Shown here in pieces: positions 1 through 11,816 of a stretch of 64,000 bases of DNA. Position 1 is the stretch's first letter; each line of letters opens with the position of its first letter. The notes beneath the pieces were generated by a model. It worked only from the letters and a program-made list of their open reading frames with translations, did no database searches and was not told where the DNA came from. Source of the stretch: Alligator mississippiensis (lineage: Eukaryota; Chordata; Crocodylia; Alligatoridae); NCBI RefSeq assembly GCF_030867095.1, contig NC_081827.1:23627001-23691000 (forward strand), written 5' to 3'. Position numbers and translations under genes: made by a program.

Positions 1-1640
1 ACCCAAGAAACCTTGTCTGCCTATGTCCTTAGACCAACACAGCTACAACCTACACCCCTACACCATACCAAGCACACATGTACCCAACACCTCTCAGAAT
101 TAACAGCAAATCAAATGCACTGATACATCTGAAGCTGGCCACAATATCACCCACCCTTTTGAGGAATAATTATAACAATTAGCAAAGCCTTCATTTAAAT
201 ATCAGCTTTTCCTCAGGACCCTAGGAAATGCCTTCTTTCATGTGACAGAAACGGTATCCATATCTTTATCTTTGTGCGCTTTGGCGTTTTTGTTGATTCG
301 GGAGTTCCTGGCAGTCAGAGACATTACCAGGGATCACTACGTGCTCTCATTGATCCCCTAGGAGATGCCTATAGCAATGTACAACTACCTCTAAGCATAC
401 ACACCAAACTAAGCATTGTTAAACTACAGGAGAAAATACAACTCCTAGCTTATAACAGAATCTATAAAAATTGTATCACATTTAAATTGTGAACTTTAAG
501 CAGGGACTGTGTTTCTTGTTAATACATTGCCTTCCAAAATGGGACCCGAAACCTGATTGGGACCTCTTGGTATTTTCCAAATACAAATATTAAATATTTA
601 ATCTTTTTAATCCATGTCATTGTTAACACTTTCAATAGTTCATTCGATTTGTTAAAATTTGTGTACTTGGTTTTATGGTGATGCATAATGCAGATCTCGC
701 TCTAACGCTTACTATTGTCAAAATGGTAGCCTACATTTTTCTTTTAATCACTCCTCCAGGGATCTATATCTATGTATTGCTCATTTTCTAATTTCTTTTT
801 AGATCACTACCATGACACACACTCCCACGCACAGTCCAACTCCTTTGGGAATTATTCCTACCCAGAGTTTTTATTTGGTTTATTATATATTAGATTTAAC
901 AGTCCAGAACCATTTGAAAGTTCTCACCAGAAATGGCAATTGGCCCTGTGCAGATGCAAAATGAGAAAGGAGACTGAAAAGAAAGGAGAGCTTCTTCTGT
1001 GTTATCCAAGGGCCTGTAACAATTTGGCTAAAAACTATAATGCCTATATAAGGCTAGTACTCCTAGGAGAAAGGAGAAAGCAGGGCACGTGAGACAGCCA
1101 AGAACCAGAAGATAATATATGCTACACCTTACCATGCTGGCACAGTGACCCTGCTTCCTGGAACTTCAAGGAGAATTGTCTGCCTGAGGAGAAACTATTG
1201 TCACGTAGATAGTCAAGTACCTGTCCTTTCATACAATGCCATCCAGGAGTTTGTGTGGCATTGTATTAAAGTAATTAATGGACTGCATGGAAGTTTTCAT
1301 AAAGGACTTTTAATCCCCCTTTTTAATGCTAGCTGGACTACTATTTTCAGAACTCTGGTTCTGTAAAAGTTTTATTTATTAGTCATGTCCCCCAACAAAT
1401 TAAGGTGTTTTATCTACTCAGATCACTCAAAAATACCTAGTTTTTATTAAAGTTCATTGAAAGTTTTTGATACCCTAGTGAAGCGTCTACAAAACTGAGC
1501 TTTAATAGTGTTCCCTGTTCAGTCTATAATCAGTTTTAAAAATGACAACCAGTAGCCAACTGTCAAGGTTTGTAATACCCAGAACTTTCTCAATCTTTTT
1601 TTTTTTTTTCAAACTAAAAGTTTAAAAAGTTATAAATCAC
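1..1640. other. Intergenic sequence, no feature recognised
   Basis: AT-rich sequence downstream of PTPN12. Short open frames on the plus strand resemble no known protein and have no splice-site support. Confidence 0.6.
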
Positions 1641-1830
1641 TTGTCAGATGCAGATCTTAAGGCCTTTAACAAATGAGATAAGCTTCAAATAGTGAAAGTG
1701 AGGCACAGCACTGGAAACAGAACCCAGTTCTCTGATTACTCATCTCTTGCTCTGTCCTCTGGATTACCTTCCAGTCCATCCAGTCAGATTTCTCTTAGAA
1801 GTCACTCAAATAGTAACCATACCATGTGTA
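1640..1830. repeat. MIR-like SINE remnant
   Basis: A stretch around 1695-1760 (CAGAACCCAGTTCTC followed by CTCTTGCTCTGTCC) resembles the MIR core in its text-book order of motifs. It is diverged and its ends are not clear. Confidence 0.35.
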
Positions 1831-1914
1831 GGTTAAAACATATTACCTGTCCCAAAGATTTAACATTTTCAGCAAAACAGGACAGAGAAAAACAGACAAG
1901 ATTGGAGTTCTATT

Positions 1915-1980
1915 AGGGTTTAAAGCCAGAAGGGACCATTAAAAATAATCTAGACTGTACATCACAGGCCCTTAAATCAA
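1915..1980 (-). repeat. CR1-like 3' end fragment
   Basis: AGCCAGAAGGGACCATT followed by AATCTAGACTGTACATCAC matches, in order, a dispersed reptile repeat also present at 63845-63970. It reads like a diverged minus-strand CR1 3' end. Confidence 0.45.
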
Positions 1981-2164
1981 AGAAGCAGTAGGAACAAAAG
2001 TATTGTTAAAAGGTAAGAGAGAGAACATGATAGGGAAGGGAATGAGGCGGCTCATGGGATGGAGTTTTATAAGGTCTTTCCTTGGGCTTGATTATATGGC
2101 CAAGTTACACATAAACCTGTTAAAGTCATCAGAAACTGGTTTAAACCTGTAACAGAACATCAGT

Positions 2165-2337
2165 TCAGTTAGAGGTGGTGCAGTCACCTACCCTGGAGGT
2201 TTTCAAGAGGAAACTAGACAATCACCTCACTGGGGTCATCTAACCCCAGTTGTATTGCTGCCTAGAGTGCGTGTGTGTGGGGGGGGGGGGACCCAATGAT
2301 CTGCAAAGTCCCTTCCAGCCCCTAACAATCTATGAAT
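2165..2337 (+). mobile_element. CR1 LINE 3' end fragment
   Basis: Contains the CR1 3' terminal signature: CCCTGGAGGTTTTCAAGAGG, then CTAGACAATCACCT, GGGGTCATCTAACCCCAG, and the tail CCCTTCCAGCCCCTAACAATC. It is heavily 5' truncated. A G12 run lies inside (2279-2290). Confidence 0.8.
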
Positions 2338-2531
2338 TCACATCAGCCAGTTTCAAAATGGCAAAAACTGGTTTAAGATGAACCTGGTTGAATGCATCAG
2401 ACTTAACCGATTTGGGTCAAACCAGTTAATGCACTTCTGTCCCAGATCCCTTTCTGGTTTAAGTTAAATCAGAGTCCCCCAGCATCCCAGCATACTTTGC
2501 AGCCCTGGGCTGGACTAGGCTCTCTGCTCCG

Positions 2532-2824
2532 GGTGGGCAGAGCAGGTGGAAGGCAACTGGAGGATGAGCTCCATGCACTAGGTAGATGCTGCTGGGCTGA
2601 AGCTCCCCCACCCAAAGTGGCATAGCAGGAGCGGGAGGGGGAGTAGCCGCTGGAGGTGAGGGAAAGCTGGTTTGGCCCGCCAAGGCTGTTCTGCTCCCCT
2701 CATCTTCAGCTGCGGGTCCTGCTCCTGCCACACCATGCAGCGCCACTTGGGGCAAAGGGGGCTTCAGCCCAGCACAAAGAGCTCTGGTTCTAGCTCTGAC
2801 TGCCTTCCACCTGCTCTGCCCACC
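2532..2824. repeat. Long imperfect inverted repeat (hairpin of about 290 bp)
   Basis: The 24-bp segment at 2532-2555 is exactly reverse-complementary to 2801-2824. Inward similarity continues, for example TGCTGGGCTGAAGC at about 2589 versus its complement at about 2762-2775, and AAGTGGC versus GCCACTT, to a centre near TTGGCCCGCCAA at about 2674-2685. A direct copy of the left arm unit recurs at 2893-3000. Confidence 0.75.
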
Positions 2825-3999
2825 TGGCGTGATGAGCAGCCCCTGTGGGTGGAGTGAATGGAAGGCATCTCGCAGCTGGAGCAGAAGCCGTGGGGCTGAA
2901 GCTTCCTGCCCACCCACCCAAGCAGTGTGGTATGGCAGGGGCAATGGCAGTAGCAGTTCCAGCAGCTGGAGGTGAGGGGGGCAGAACATCCCACCTGGCC
3001 CCCAACAGCCTGCAGCTTGTGGTGTGGCTTCAGGCACTGGGTGCTGCACAGGACAAGGGGCATAGCTGCGGTGGGCAGCTGCCGGGCTTGGGACCTGCCA
3101 GTGCCTCCAACCTTGCCTAGGCAACTAGCTGGCCAGCCAGCCCCCGCCCATGCTGCCGGGCTGGGCTGCAGAGCCTCAGATGACTGGGAAGGGCCGTGCC
3201 CAGGATGGCCCCTCCAGGCCCTTTCCATCTGGGTGCGACTCCGTGACAGCCCCGGCCTGGGCGCAAGGAGCCAGGACCAATCTGGCCACACAACCCCTGC
3301 AGCCCCAGCCCAAGCCAAAACCCTCTGGGAAGGGCCCAGCCCAAGCTGGCCCCTATGCACCTGCCCTCAGCAACACCTGCGGGCTGACTCTGCTCAGCCC
3401 CACAGCCCCAGCCTTGGGCAGATAGCAGGGCCATGCCAGCCAGCTCTGGCCAGGCCCCCCACTGCCCGAGCAGGAGCGGAAATCTGGGTAGACCCTGGCT
3501 AGGGTCCCATGCCCACCGGAGACAGGGGAGTTTAATCCCACCCCCATTCCCCTTCACCTGAGGCTCTGTCCCAGCCTCGGGGACACACCTGGCAAGGGCT
3601 GCTTCCCACCTCCACACACCCTGGTGGGAGTCCCTACAGGCCAGGGTGGGGGTTTAAACCCCTACACAATCATACTTAGCAGCCTGCACAGGCCTGGTCA
3701 CGCCCTGCAGGTCAGCTTTCCTCCAGCTTTGTGGCTGCTGCAAAGGGAAGGGAGGGGTGCTCTAGCACCCCCTGGCTTCTAGCCTGAGCCACTGCAGGCA
3801 TGCACCTGTATTTCCAGAATCAAAAGTGAATGTTTATTCACTTGCAAACCGATTAAATCTTTGCAGGTTAGACTAACCTCAAAGACTGAATCAATTCCAG
3901 CTCTGGCTTTTTGAATGCCTGTCCCTAGCCTATAAAGTCAGGACTGGGGCTTGACTTAAATGTGGTAAGACACAAAGTTAGTGATAGGATCAACTATAT

Positions 4000-4545
4000 T
4001 CATAAGGATATAATAGTTGGTCTTACAGAAGATAAACATGATTTGTTTATGTTTAGGAATGTTAAAGAAATGGAAGAGGAACTGAGGTGCAGTAAAACTG
4101 GGCAGGGAGAAGTTCACAAATATTAAGATTACAACTTGTTGAGATGGAATTTAGCAAATTAGAATAACCTAAAATGAAAAATCCTATAGTTCCTCCCATG
4201 TAGTACACTTTTGTGCTTAGTGAGTGGCTTAAAGAATCTCGGTCTATTTAGTGACTTCAAAAAAAGGTTAAAGTGAGCATCACAATGTCCAAGCACATAC
4301 ATGGGGAAGAGATTTCTGATGTTGATGTAATATAACAGAAAAAGGCACATCAATGGGCAAAGATTCAGATCTGAAGCTAGATAAATTCAGATTTAGACAA
4401 ACACCTTATTTTTAAAAAGCAAAGATAACCATGAAGATAACTTAACTAGAGATATGGTGGATTTTCCATCATTTGAAATTTTTAAATCTAGACTGGATGG
4501 CTTTGAGAGAGAGCCAGTGTTTAGAAGCTATGAGCTTAATAAATC
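4000..4545 (+). mobile_element. Old CR1/L3-type LINE 3' fragment
   Basis: The segment around 4455-4540 (CCATCATTTGAAATTTTTAAA, CTAGACTGGATGGCTTTG, GCTATGAGCTTAATAAATC) follows the order of the 3' end of L3/CR1 elements. The 5' part is too diverged to bound with confidence. Confidence 0.45.
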
Positions 4546-4841
4546 AAATTAAAAATGCAGAAATTGCTAGTGCTGTTCTTTGGCTTGTATTATAAGATCA
4601 AACTGTTCCCCTTCTGGCCTTAAGCTTCAATTCAATTAAGGAAATATTATTTTTGAGAAATGCTCTACATTGCAGAGGAGAGGAGAAAGAAGAGTTTAAA
4701 TCCTGTATTCTGACTGTGTCATATTGTTCAGCTTGGCAGATCCATCCACAGAGATTTAACTCTACATAGAGGAATTCAGACAGCATGGAATTACCAGAGC
4801 ATAGAGGCATATAGCAACCAGCAGTAGAGGAATAGCTAAGG

Positions 4842-6524
4842 CAGGGGTGGGTAAAATACAACCTACAGGCCAGATTTGGCCTGCCAGGCCATGCTATCTG
4901 GCCCACAGAGCCCCTAAAATAATTTAGAAAATTAATATTTATCTGCCCCTGGCTGGCTGGCTGCCAAAGATGGTAGTAGGGACCCAGGGGAAGCTGGCAG
5001 CAAAACCAAGCAGCTGCAGCAGCAAGGCCCGCCCAGCCCCACTTCTCCCCCACCCGGAAGCCTGTGTCTAGCAGAGGCTTCTGGCCTGGGACCATGGGGC
5101 TGTTCCTGCCTCCCTCAGGTGGAGAGGGAAATTCAGATAAGTGGGGAGGGGGGGAGGAGGACCACAGGTGATCACCCCAGTCCTCAGGGTTGGGCTAGGC
5201 TGGTTCCTGCTGTCCCCACGCTGCAGCTGGGAACCAAGGGGTGCTGGAGCAGTGGGCAGGGAGGTGGAGAGGAGCAGCAGCAGCTAGGAAAGCTGGGAAA
5301 TGGCTGCAGCAGGCGACAGGCAAGGGGCAGGGAGTGCTGGGCCAGTGCTGGTGGCCTGGGGCCAGGGCTAGTGGGGACCCAGGGAGGAATGGCAAGAACA
5401 CAGGCCCAGGCTGGCTCCCCCTTCTCCCTGCTGGAACAGTCCACCTTGGCTTCATAGAGCCTCTACTGGCCCATGTTCCGTGGTCCTGCCGCTCCACTCT
5501 GGGCCCTGACGATGCTGGCCCTGGTGCACCAGTTTGGGCCCCGCGTTTCCGCTCAGCTCTCGCTGTGCTCTGCCCGCCCGCTTGCTACCTTCTCCACCAC
5601 CTGCCACAGCCATTTCTCCACTTCCTTGCCCACTGCTCCTCTCTAACCCCTTGTTTACCACTCTGGCACCACATGGCTCCTGGCTGCAGCACCAAGCCAC
5701 AGGACTCAGCAGAAACCAGCCTCACCCCTGCGATTCTTGACTGGCCCTGTGTGGAGCTGGACTGGGCCGGCCCAGCTCCTGCTGCGTCCTGCCTGAGTGG
5801 CGCGTGCGCATGCGTGTGCGTGTGTTGGGGAGGGAGTGGAGAAGCAGCATGAGAAGGGCCTGCGCTAGTGCCATGGGGCCAGGAGTATGGAGCCTGGGCT
5901 TGGAGGAGCACTGACAGGGCTGTGAGCAAACCCTTCCCCTCCACACATGCCACAAACCCTGTCCAGCCACCCTCTCCCCATACACTCACAGCCTCCCATA
6001 AACCCCATACCCACAAATCTACACACACCCCCACATGCTCCCCCATGTCACATACAGCCACAACCCCCATGCCCGTCCACTCCCCCACAAACCCCGCACC
6101 CCACATACCCCCACAGCCCCCCATAAACCTATACCCACCCTCACCCCCCACAATATACAAGAGCAAGACTACATTTTAATCTATTATACAATCACCTCTA
6201 TGTACACTAAACCAACACAAGTAAATCAGGACAAAAATATTTTTTTAAATCGAATTAATGAATGTTGTAGTAGATGTTTGATTTTTAGAATATAATTTGG
6301 TATTTTTCTGGTTGTGAGATTGCAAACCCCCTTGCTGAAAGGAGTACTTCCAGGGGGCAAGGGGAGGACTTCTGGTGGCAAAGGTCAGGGGGTGGGACTT
6401 CCAGTCTCAAGATGGTGACCAGGGGGCAGGGCACCTGTCAAGGGGCGGGGCTACCCATCCAGCCCTCAACTGCTTACCGAAACTCAGTAAGCAGCCCTCC
6501 AACCGAAATAATTGCCCATCCCTG
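4842..6524. mobile_element. hAT-like DNA transposon, 1.68 kb, with TIRs and TSD
   Basis: The left terminus is CAGGGGTGGGTAAAAT. The complement of the right terminus is CAGGGATGGGCAATTATT. The flanks AGCTAAGG (4834-4841) and AACTAAGG (6525-6532) agree at 7 of 8 bases, the 8-bp duplication expected of hAT elements. Inside, GGCCAGATTTGGCCTGCCAG near the left end is typical of hAT relatives. The interior is GC-rich with an irregular CCCCACA-type microsatellite (5990-6150), and no transposase frame is recognisable, so it is non-autonomous or gutted. Open frames here are compositional. Confidence 0.85.
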
Positions 6525-6684
6525 AACTAAGGGCAAAGGGTTGCAGTAGAGGTCTTTATAAAAGCCAGAGAATTCCTGGATGCTATCACAGTATCCTACC
6601 TGCTTGTTTATGTTTATGTGCTACTTTCAGGCAGACTGACTGGTCTTCTCTGATCAAGAAGTGCCAGTCCCTCTCTTTGTAGAA

Positions 6685-6865
6685 CAATAGAGAAAAAAGG
6701 GCTGGAAAGAACCTTGGGAGGCATCTCGTGTCAGCCCCCTGCTCAAGGCAGGATCATCTGTCTAAAGTGTCTCAGAGAAATTCATGTCTTATCTGCACCT
6801 AACTTCAAATGACAAGGATTGCCCAACCTTCCTAGGTAACCTGTTCCAAGAGCTCAACCACAGGG
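6685..6865 (-). mobile_element. CR1 LINE 3' fragment
   Basis: GGGCTGGAAAGAACCTTGG, CAGCCCCCTGCTCAAGG and CCTAGGTAACCTGTTCCA occur in the order of a reverse-oriented CR1 3' region. The copy is old and has no coding sequence. Confidence 0.6.
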
Positions 6866-7929
6866 TCTGGTACAAAGATGACACTGATTTTGGATACTTG
6901 GGAAACAGGAATAATACTGGAGAAAGTGAGAGACCACCCAGCAAGTTGCATTAGTAAAGATGGAAGGAAAGGAATTGGGTACAGAATCAAGGAGAAAGTG
7001 ATCAGCTGTGTTGAAGCCCAGTAGATCAACTACTCTGATTAAGATTTAGAAAGGAATTCTCCACCTAGGTTAGGATAGTTCTGGTGTGGCATAATGGGTT
7101 AAAACTAAATGAGTTAAACAGGAAGCTCCATAACAAGCTCTATAATTTGTAGGTAAAGAGGTAAAGGAAAAGAACGTGATATATTGAGGAATCATAGGAA
7201 GCTTTTTTTTCAAAATAGAAGTAGTGTCAAGAGAAAGGGCATTTGAAGAGTTGTCTTAATTCGTTGCTTCAGGATTTTGACTGATGTAAATTTGGTTCTA
7301 GTGCATTCTCTAACCTTGATAATTTCTATTTTAAATTTGCTTTATTTTCTACTTTAAAAGTTCCTTCAGAATTTAATTCTTCTACAGACTAGGTCTACAT
7401 GCTTATTTCATCCATCTTTGTGTGAACACTTAATATTAAAGATTTTAATCAGATCCCTGAAAAGATGAAAAATTAGGCAATTGCCTTTACTTGTACAATC
7501 TTCATCCATTATCTTTCCCATATTTCTTTGCACAGTATTATCAGTTTTGCACTTGTTACATACATTTTCTTACCTGCAATTACTACTACCCACATTCACT
7601 GCTTTCCGTTTATAGCTGAGAGACCAATTCTACTGTTGCAAAGTGCAACAGCAGTGTAATTCCATTACATCATTCACATTCCCACTGCTGTAACAGAACA
7701 GAAGTTCAAGAGATAAGAATTTTGCAGGTTCACTTAGGCCCTCAGGACTACTTGACATTATAGAAGGAATGGATGATGTATGTAGAAATGGTGCCTTTTG
7801 GGGAACTGAAATGAATCCCTTCTAATTCCTCAAATCCTAGGACACCCAAGATTTTCATAGGGTCATTCAATGTCTTTTTCCACAAGCCAGGAACATTTTT
7901 GCAAATTGTTGGATTTCTTGTGCCTATAG
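6866..7929. other. Intergenic, no feature recognised
   Basis: AT-rich sequence with no repeat signature, splice signals or coherent open frame that I can support. Confidence 0.55.
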
Positions 7930-8073
7930 CAGAGGTGCTAAGTATGTGGGGACCCAAGGGCCCTGCCCCCCCTTGGGAAGAAGACTGTCACCTGAAACGT
8001 GTAAAACTTTCCACATGTCCATCATTTTAGTCTGCCCCCCCCCGCAAAAGTAAAAGTTGGTGCCTATGGCAGG
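7930..8073. mobile_element. Small hAT-like MITE next to CR1
   Basis: It starts CAGAGGTGCTAAGTATG and ends near AAAGTTGGTGCCTATG, whose complement CATAGGCACCAACT resembles the start. It holds two C-rich runs. Its last 50 bases (8025-8073) recur on the far side of the adjacent CR1 at 9999-10058. Confidence 0.4.
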
Positions 8074-9998
8074 AAAGTCTACGGGTGAAAAAAGAGGCAT
8101 ACAGACTGTGGAAGATGGGGGTAGCCACCAAGGAGGAGTATACCTACTTGGCTTGCACTTGCGGGGAGTCATTTAAAAAGGCCAAAGCAGCAATGGAACT
8201 CAGGCTGGCAACAAAAATTTAAAGCAACAAAAAGTCCTTCTTCCGGTATATAGGGAGCAAAAAGAAGGCACATGGCAACATAGGACCCCTACAGGACAGA
8301 CTAGAGCAATTGGTAACAGATAGGAGGGACAAAGCTGAGCTCTTCAATGAGTTTTTCGCATCTGTATTCCTGAACATGGATAAAGACATATCTCCCAGTT
8401 GGATTATAGACAGGCACAAGAGGGACACTAGCCCACTAACAGTTAGTGCTGACCTAGTGAAGGGGCACTTGGAGGGGTTGGATGTGTTTAAGTCAGCAGG
8501 TCCAGACGATCTTCATCCAAATGTGCTAAGGGAATTAGCCAGTGTCATAGCAGAACCACTGGCAAGACTGTTTGAGCACTCGTGGCATTCAGGATAGGTC
8601 CCAGAGGACTGGAAAAAGGCCAGTGTGGTCCCTATTTTCAAGAAGGGGAGGAAGGAGGATCCAGGTAACTATAAGCCAGTTAGTCTCACCTCTATCCTTG
8701 GGAAAACCTTTGAAAAAATTAAGGATCACATTTGTGGGAGTCCAGCAGGAAAAATAATGCTGATGGGCAACCAGCATGGATTCATAGCCAGTAGATCCTG
8801 CCTAACTAATCTTGTTTCTTTTTACGACCAGGTCATAAAATGCTTAGATGCAGGAGTCAAGAGAGATGTCATTTACTTGGATTTAAAAAAAGCCTTTGAT
8901 ATGGTGTCTTAGTTTATAAATAAACTAAGTGGCTGTGATATAGATGATTACACAGTCAGGTGGGTGGCAAATTGGGTATGGGACATACCCAGAGAGTGGT
9001 GGTGGATGGGTTGGTATCAACCTGGAAAGATGTGGGCAATGGGGTCCCCCAAGGTTCAGTCCTTGGACCAGTGCTGTTCAGTATCTTCATCAGCGAATTG
9101 GATGAGGGCATGGAGAGCACTCTGTCCAAATTTGCAGACAACACCAAATTATGGAGCAAAGTAAACACACTGGTGGGCAGGGAACGGATTCAGGTGGATT
9201 TGGACAGGTTGGAAAAGTGGGCAGAACAGAATAGACTGCAGTTCAACAAAGGTAAGTCCAATGTGCTGCACCTGGGGAGAAAGAATCATCAACACACATA
9301 CAGATTGGGAGATGACCTTCTAAGTAGCACAGGGGCAGAAAGGGATCTCACAGTAGACTGCAAGATGAACATTTGTCATCAATGTGACGAAGTGATCAGT
9401 AAAGCTGACTGCACTCTTACCATGCATTAGCAGGTGCATCATGAACAGGTCTAAGGAGGTGATATTTCCCCTCTATGCAGCCTTGGTAAGGCCGCAGCTG
9501 GAGTACTGGGCGCCACACTTCAAGAAGGATGTGGATAACCTTGAGAGGGTCCAAAGGAGGGCAACTCATATGGTTAGGGGCCTGCAGGCGAGGTCCTACG
9601 AGGAGAGATCAAAAGACGTGGATCTCTTTAGCCTCCGCAAGAGAAGGCTGAGAGGTGATCTGCAAGTGTACAAATTCATAGGAGGGGCAGCAAGAATAGG
9701 AGATACTCTGTTTACCAGGGCACCCCTTGAGGTAACTAGAAACAACAGCCACAAGTGACAGAGAGCAGATTTAGATTGGACATCAGGAAGACCTTCTTTA
9801 TGATAAGGATTACAAGAATCTGGAATGGGCTTCCAAGGGAGGTGGTGCTCTACCCTACTCTGGAGGTCTTTAAGAGAAGACTAGACAAGCACCTGGCTGG
9901 GGTCATCTGACACCAGCACTCTTTCCTGCCCAGGGCAAGGGGGTAGACTCGATCTGCCGAGGTCCCTTCCAACCCTAAAAATCTATGAAATCTATTAA
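8074..9998 (+). mobile_element. CR1 LINE, 5'-truncated, with broken ORF2
   Basis: It carries CR1 ORF2 from just upstream of the reverse transcriptase to the 3' tail. Recognisable blocks in order: LFNEFFASVF; SAGPDDLHPNVLREL; VPIFKKGRKEDPGNYKPVSL; NQHGFIASRSCLTNL; YLDLKKAFDMVS; GVPQGSVLGPVLFSIFIS; FADNTKLW; then the C-terminal HLGRKN and ARSYEERSKDVDLFSLRKRR blocks. It is inactive: stops lie near 8597 and 8912, frame changes near 8950 and 9430, and the catalytic FADD is FADN. The tail reads CCCTTCCAACCCTAAAAATC and ends in ATCTATG-like repeats. Confidence 0.92.
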
Positions 9999-10058
9999 AT
10001 CTTAGCACCACCCCCCCCCCACCCAGGCAAAAATAAAAGTTGGTACTTGTGGCCTGTA
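9999..10058. repeat. Second copy of C-rich 50-bp segment flanking the CR1
   Basis: CTTAGCACC, a C12 run and AAATAAAAGTTGGTACTTGTGG mirror 8025-8073 in the same orientation with moderate divergence. Confidence 0.5.
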
Positions 10059-10557
10059 GGACAAAAGCATAGGCCTCCTGGACCACAAGAAGGCTCTCAA
10101 CCACCTCTACTCCAGTGGTTGCTAGGAGCCCTGAGAAATTCCCTCCAAATTCTATGCACTATTTTTTTTAAACTTTTGCAATAGTCTCTAGGTGACCTCT
10201 GAACAATCCCAAGGCAGAAAATTATTAGCATGTCTTCCCAACTAAAATTGGACAGGATGCTTGATCAGATAGTCAGGAAAACTGAATTTTCAGTGCCCTA
10301 AGAATACTCAAAAGTGCAATACCGTATGTTTTCGTAAGATGCAATGAAGACCCTGCACGTTCTGCAGCAACTTGGACCTAAGATAGTCAGTTCCCTGGTT
10401 TCTAAAGCACTCTATAAGTGTCCAGAAATTCTGCAGCAGTTTCACGTCAAATTTTTAAATGAACATTTTAACTGAGTTAAATAATAATACCAGCGTGGTC
10501 TCTTGTGCCATTTTTTATTGTTAGATCCACTGTGTTCTATTCTATAGGTCTTTAGTC
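10059..10557. other. Intergenic, no feature recognised
   Basis: AT-rich sequence. I see no coding or repeat signature. Confidence 0.55.
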
Positions 10558-10852
10558 ATAGTCAACCACAGACTGTTGCAGTCATGTATAGATGCAGTTA
10601 GCAACCATAAGGAAACAAGCTGGACACTTTGGCAGGTCAGTAGGTGAGAAATACTGGTGTTGACACCCAAAATGGAAGTACAGGAAGTTGCTGCTATAAG
10701 CAATTAAAAAAAAATAAATCAGCCAACAAATTATTAATGCAGACTTTTGAAATTAGCATAATTAGCTTCCAGCCTTCACACTTCTATTGGGATGGGTGGA
10801 TCATTTGTTATAGGCTGCACACAGAGCCAAACAGTGCTCTTTATTGTCCCCA
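10558..10852 (+). repeat. Local direct duplication, copy 1
   Basis: Runs from AACCACAGACTGTTG through GGAAGTTGCTGCTATAAGCA and TAATGCAGACTTTTGAAAT to GGCTGCACACAGAGCC. The same ordered blocks appear 1.26 kb downstream at 11817-12100. Because only two copies are in view, it may be a segmental duplication or an uncharacterised dispersed repeat. Confidence 0.75.
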
Positions 10853-11816
10853 GAAGTAGCCAAAGTTCCTGGTACAGGGCAAGTCACATCCAGAATGACC
10901 TGAAGAGATGTTCCTATTAATCTTTTCTCTGTAAATAAGAGCTTTGAACTCTAATTTTTTAGTCTGTTTCTCAGTGAACTCAAACAAATAATAATTCCAG
11001 ACCAGTAAAGCCCTTCAATTAGAAGTGCAGAACAGCAGACTCAGTGAGGAACAGTCTTTGTATCCAAATAATTTAAAACGTTTTAGATCTTTCAGAGTCA
11101 CTCTTTTGTCATCCATCTTCTCTCATTTTCAGAGGAACTGTATCCAAACAAGTCTGGTGCACATAAAATGCCCTGACACCCATAATAGCACCCACTATTT
11201 TTATTTATATTTTTTATGTGGAAGGGGCTATAGCAGAGATCTATTTAGCAAAATCTATCAAGGCACCAAATAAGAAGTGCCATACATTTTACCAGAGAAG
11301 TGCAGAACATGTTTCTGAGAACATTTTAAAACTTTGTTTAGATAAATCTGTAGAAAATACATCACTACCTTGAGCAGGCTTCTATAACAGTTAATGTCTC
11401 CTGAGTGAGGGAAGATAGAGGGCACCATTGCAGTAACAACAGTATCCTGGTTTTGAATCCAGCTAATCCTACCACCTGAGGCAGTTCATCCTCAAGACTT
11501 CCCATTGAATGTCCAGGGTTATGTCAGCAATTGAAAAGAACAGATTGTGAATTAATAGTACATTGCCAATTTAGAAAATGACGCGGAGTGGGTCAGCTTG
11601 GGCAATGTGGAGTGCTTGGGTTCAAGAAAAACTACACTGGGATATCGTAAGGATAAAGGCATGAGAGCCAAAGATCCTTGCGTGATCTTCATCCAAACAA
11701 ATTTCTGGATTCTTTTCCAGACTCACAACATTCACAGGAAGGGGCATTTGGGGAACAAGTAAAATATCCCTGTTCACTGGAAATGAATCAGAAGACAGTC
11801 AGATTGAGCATGCCAT
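10853..11816. other. Spacer between the duplicated segments, no feature recognised
   Basis: AT-rich sequence without coding or repeat signatures that I recognise. Confidence 0.5.

Larger units (their letters stand above)
2100..3892. mobile_element. GC-rich foldback block, probable degenerate DNA transposon interrupted by CR1
   Basis: The edges are AT-rich and contain related AACCTG...GGTTT motifs in opposite orientation (2118-2147 and the complement of 3845-3880), while the 2.5-3.7 kb interior is very GC-rich. A CR1 3' end (2165-2337) splits the left edge. The interior holds a long inverted repeat (2532-2824) and a further copy of the same unit at 2893-3000. Long open frames on both strands here follow from GC richness and lack of stops and do not look like protein. 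Family and exact ends are uncertain. Confidence 0.4.

Noticed and set aside
2459-3617. Several long open frames of 90-221 codons on both strands
   Set aside because: They overlap in all frames of a GC-rich, stop-poor foldback block. Proline, tryptophan and glycine runs reflect composition, and no motif or splice context is present.
5119-6179. Long open frames on both strands, up to 203 codons
   Set aside because: They lie inside the non-coding interior of the hAT-like element at 4842-6524 and consist of compositional and microsatellite translation.
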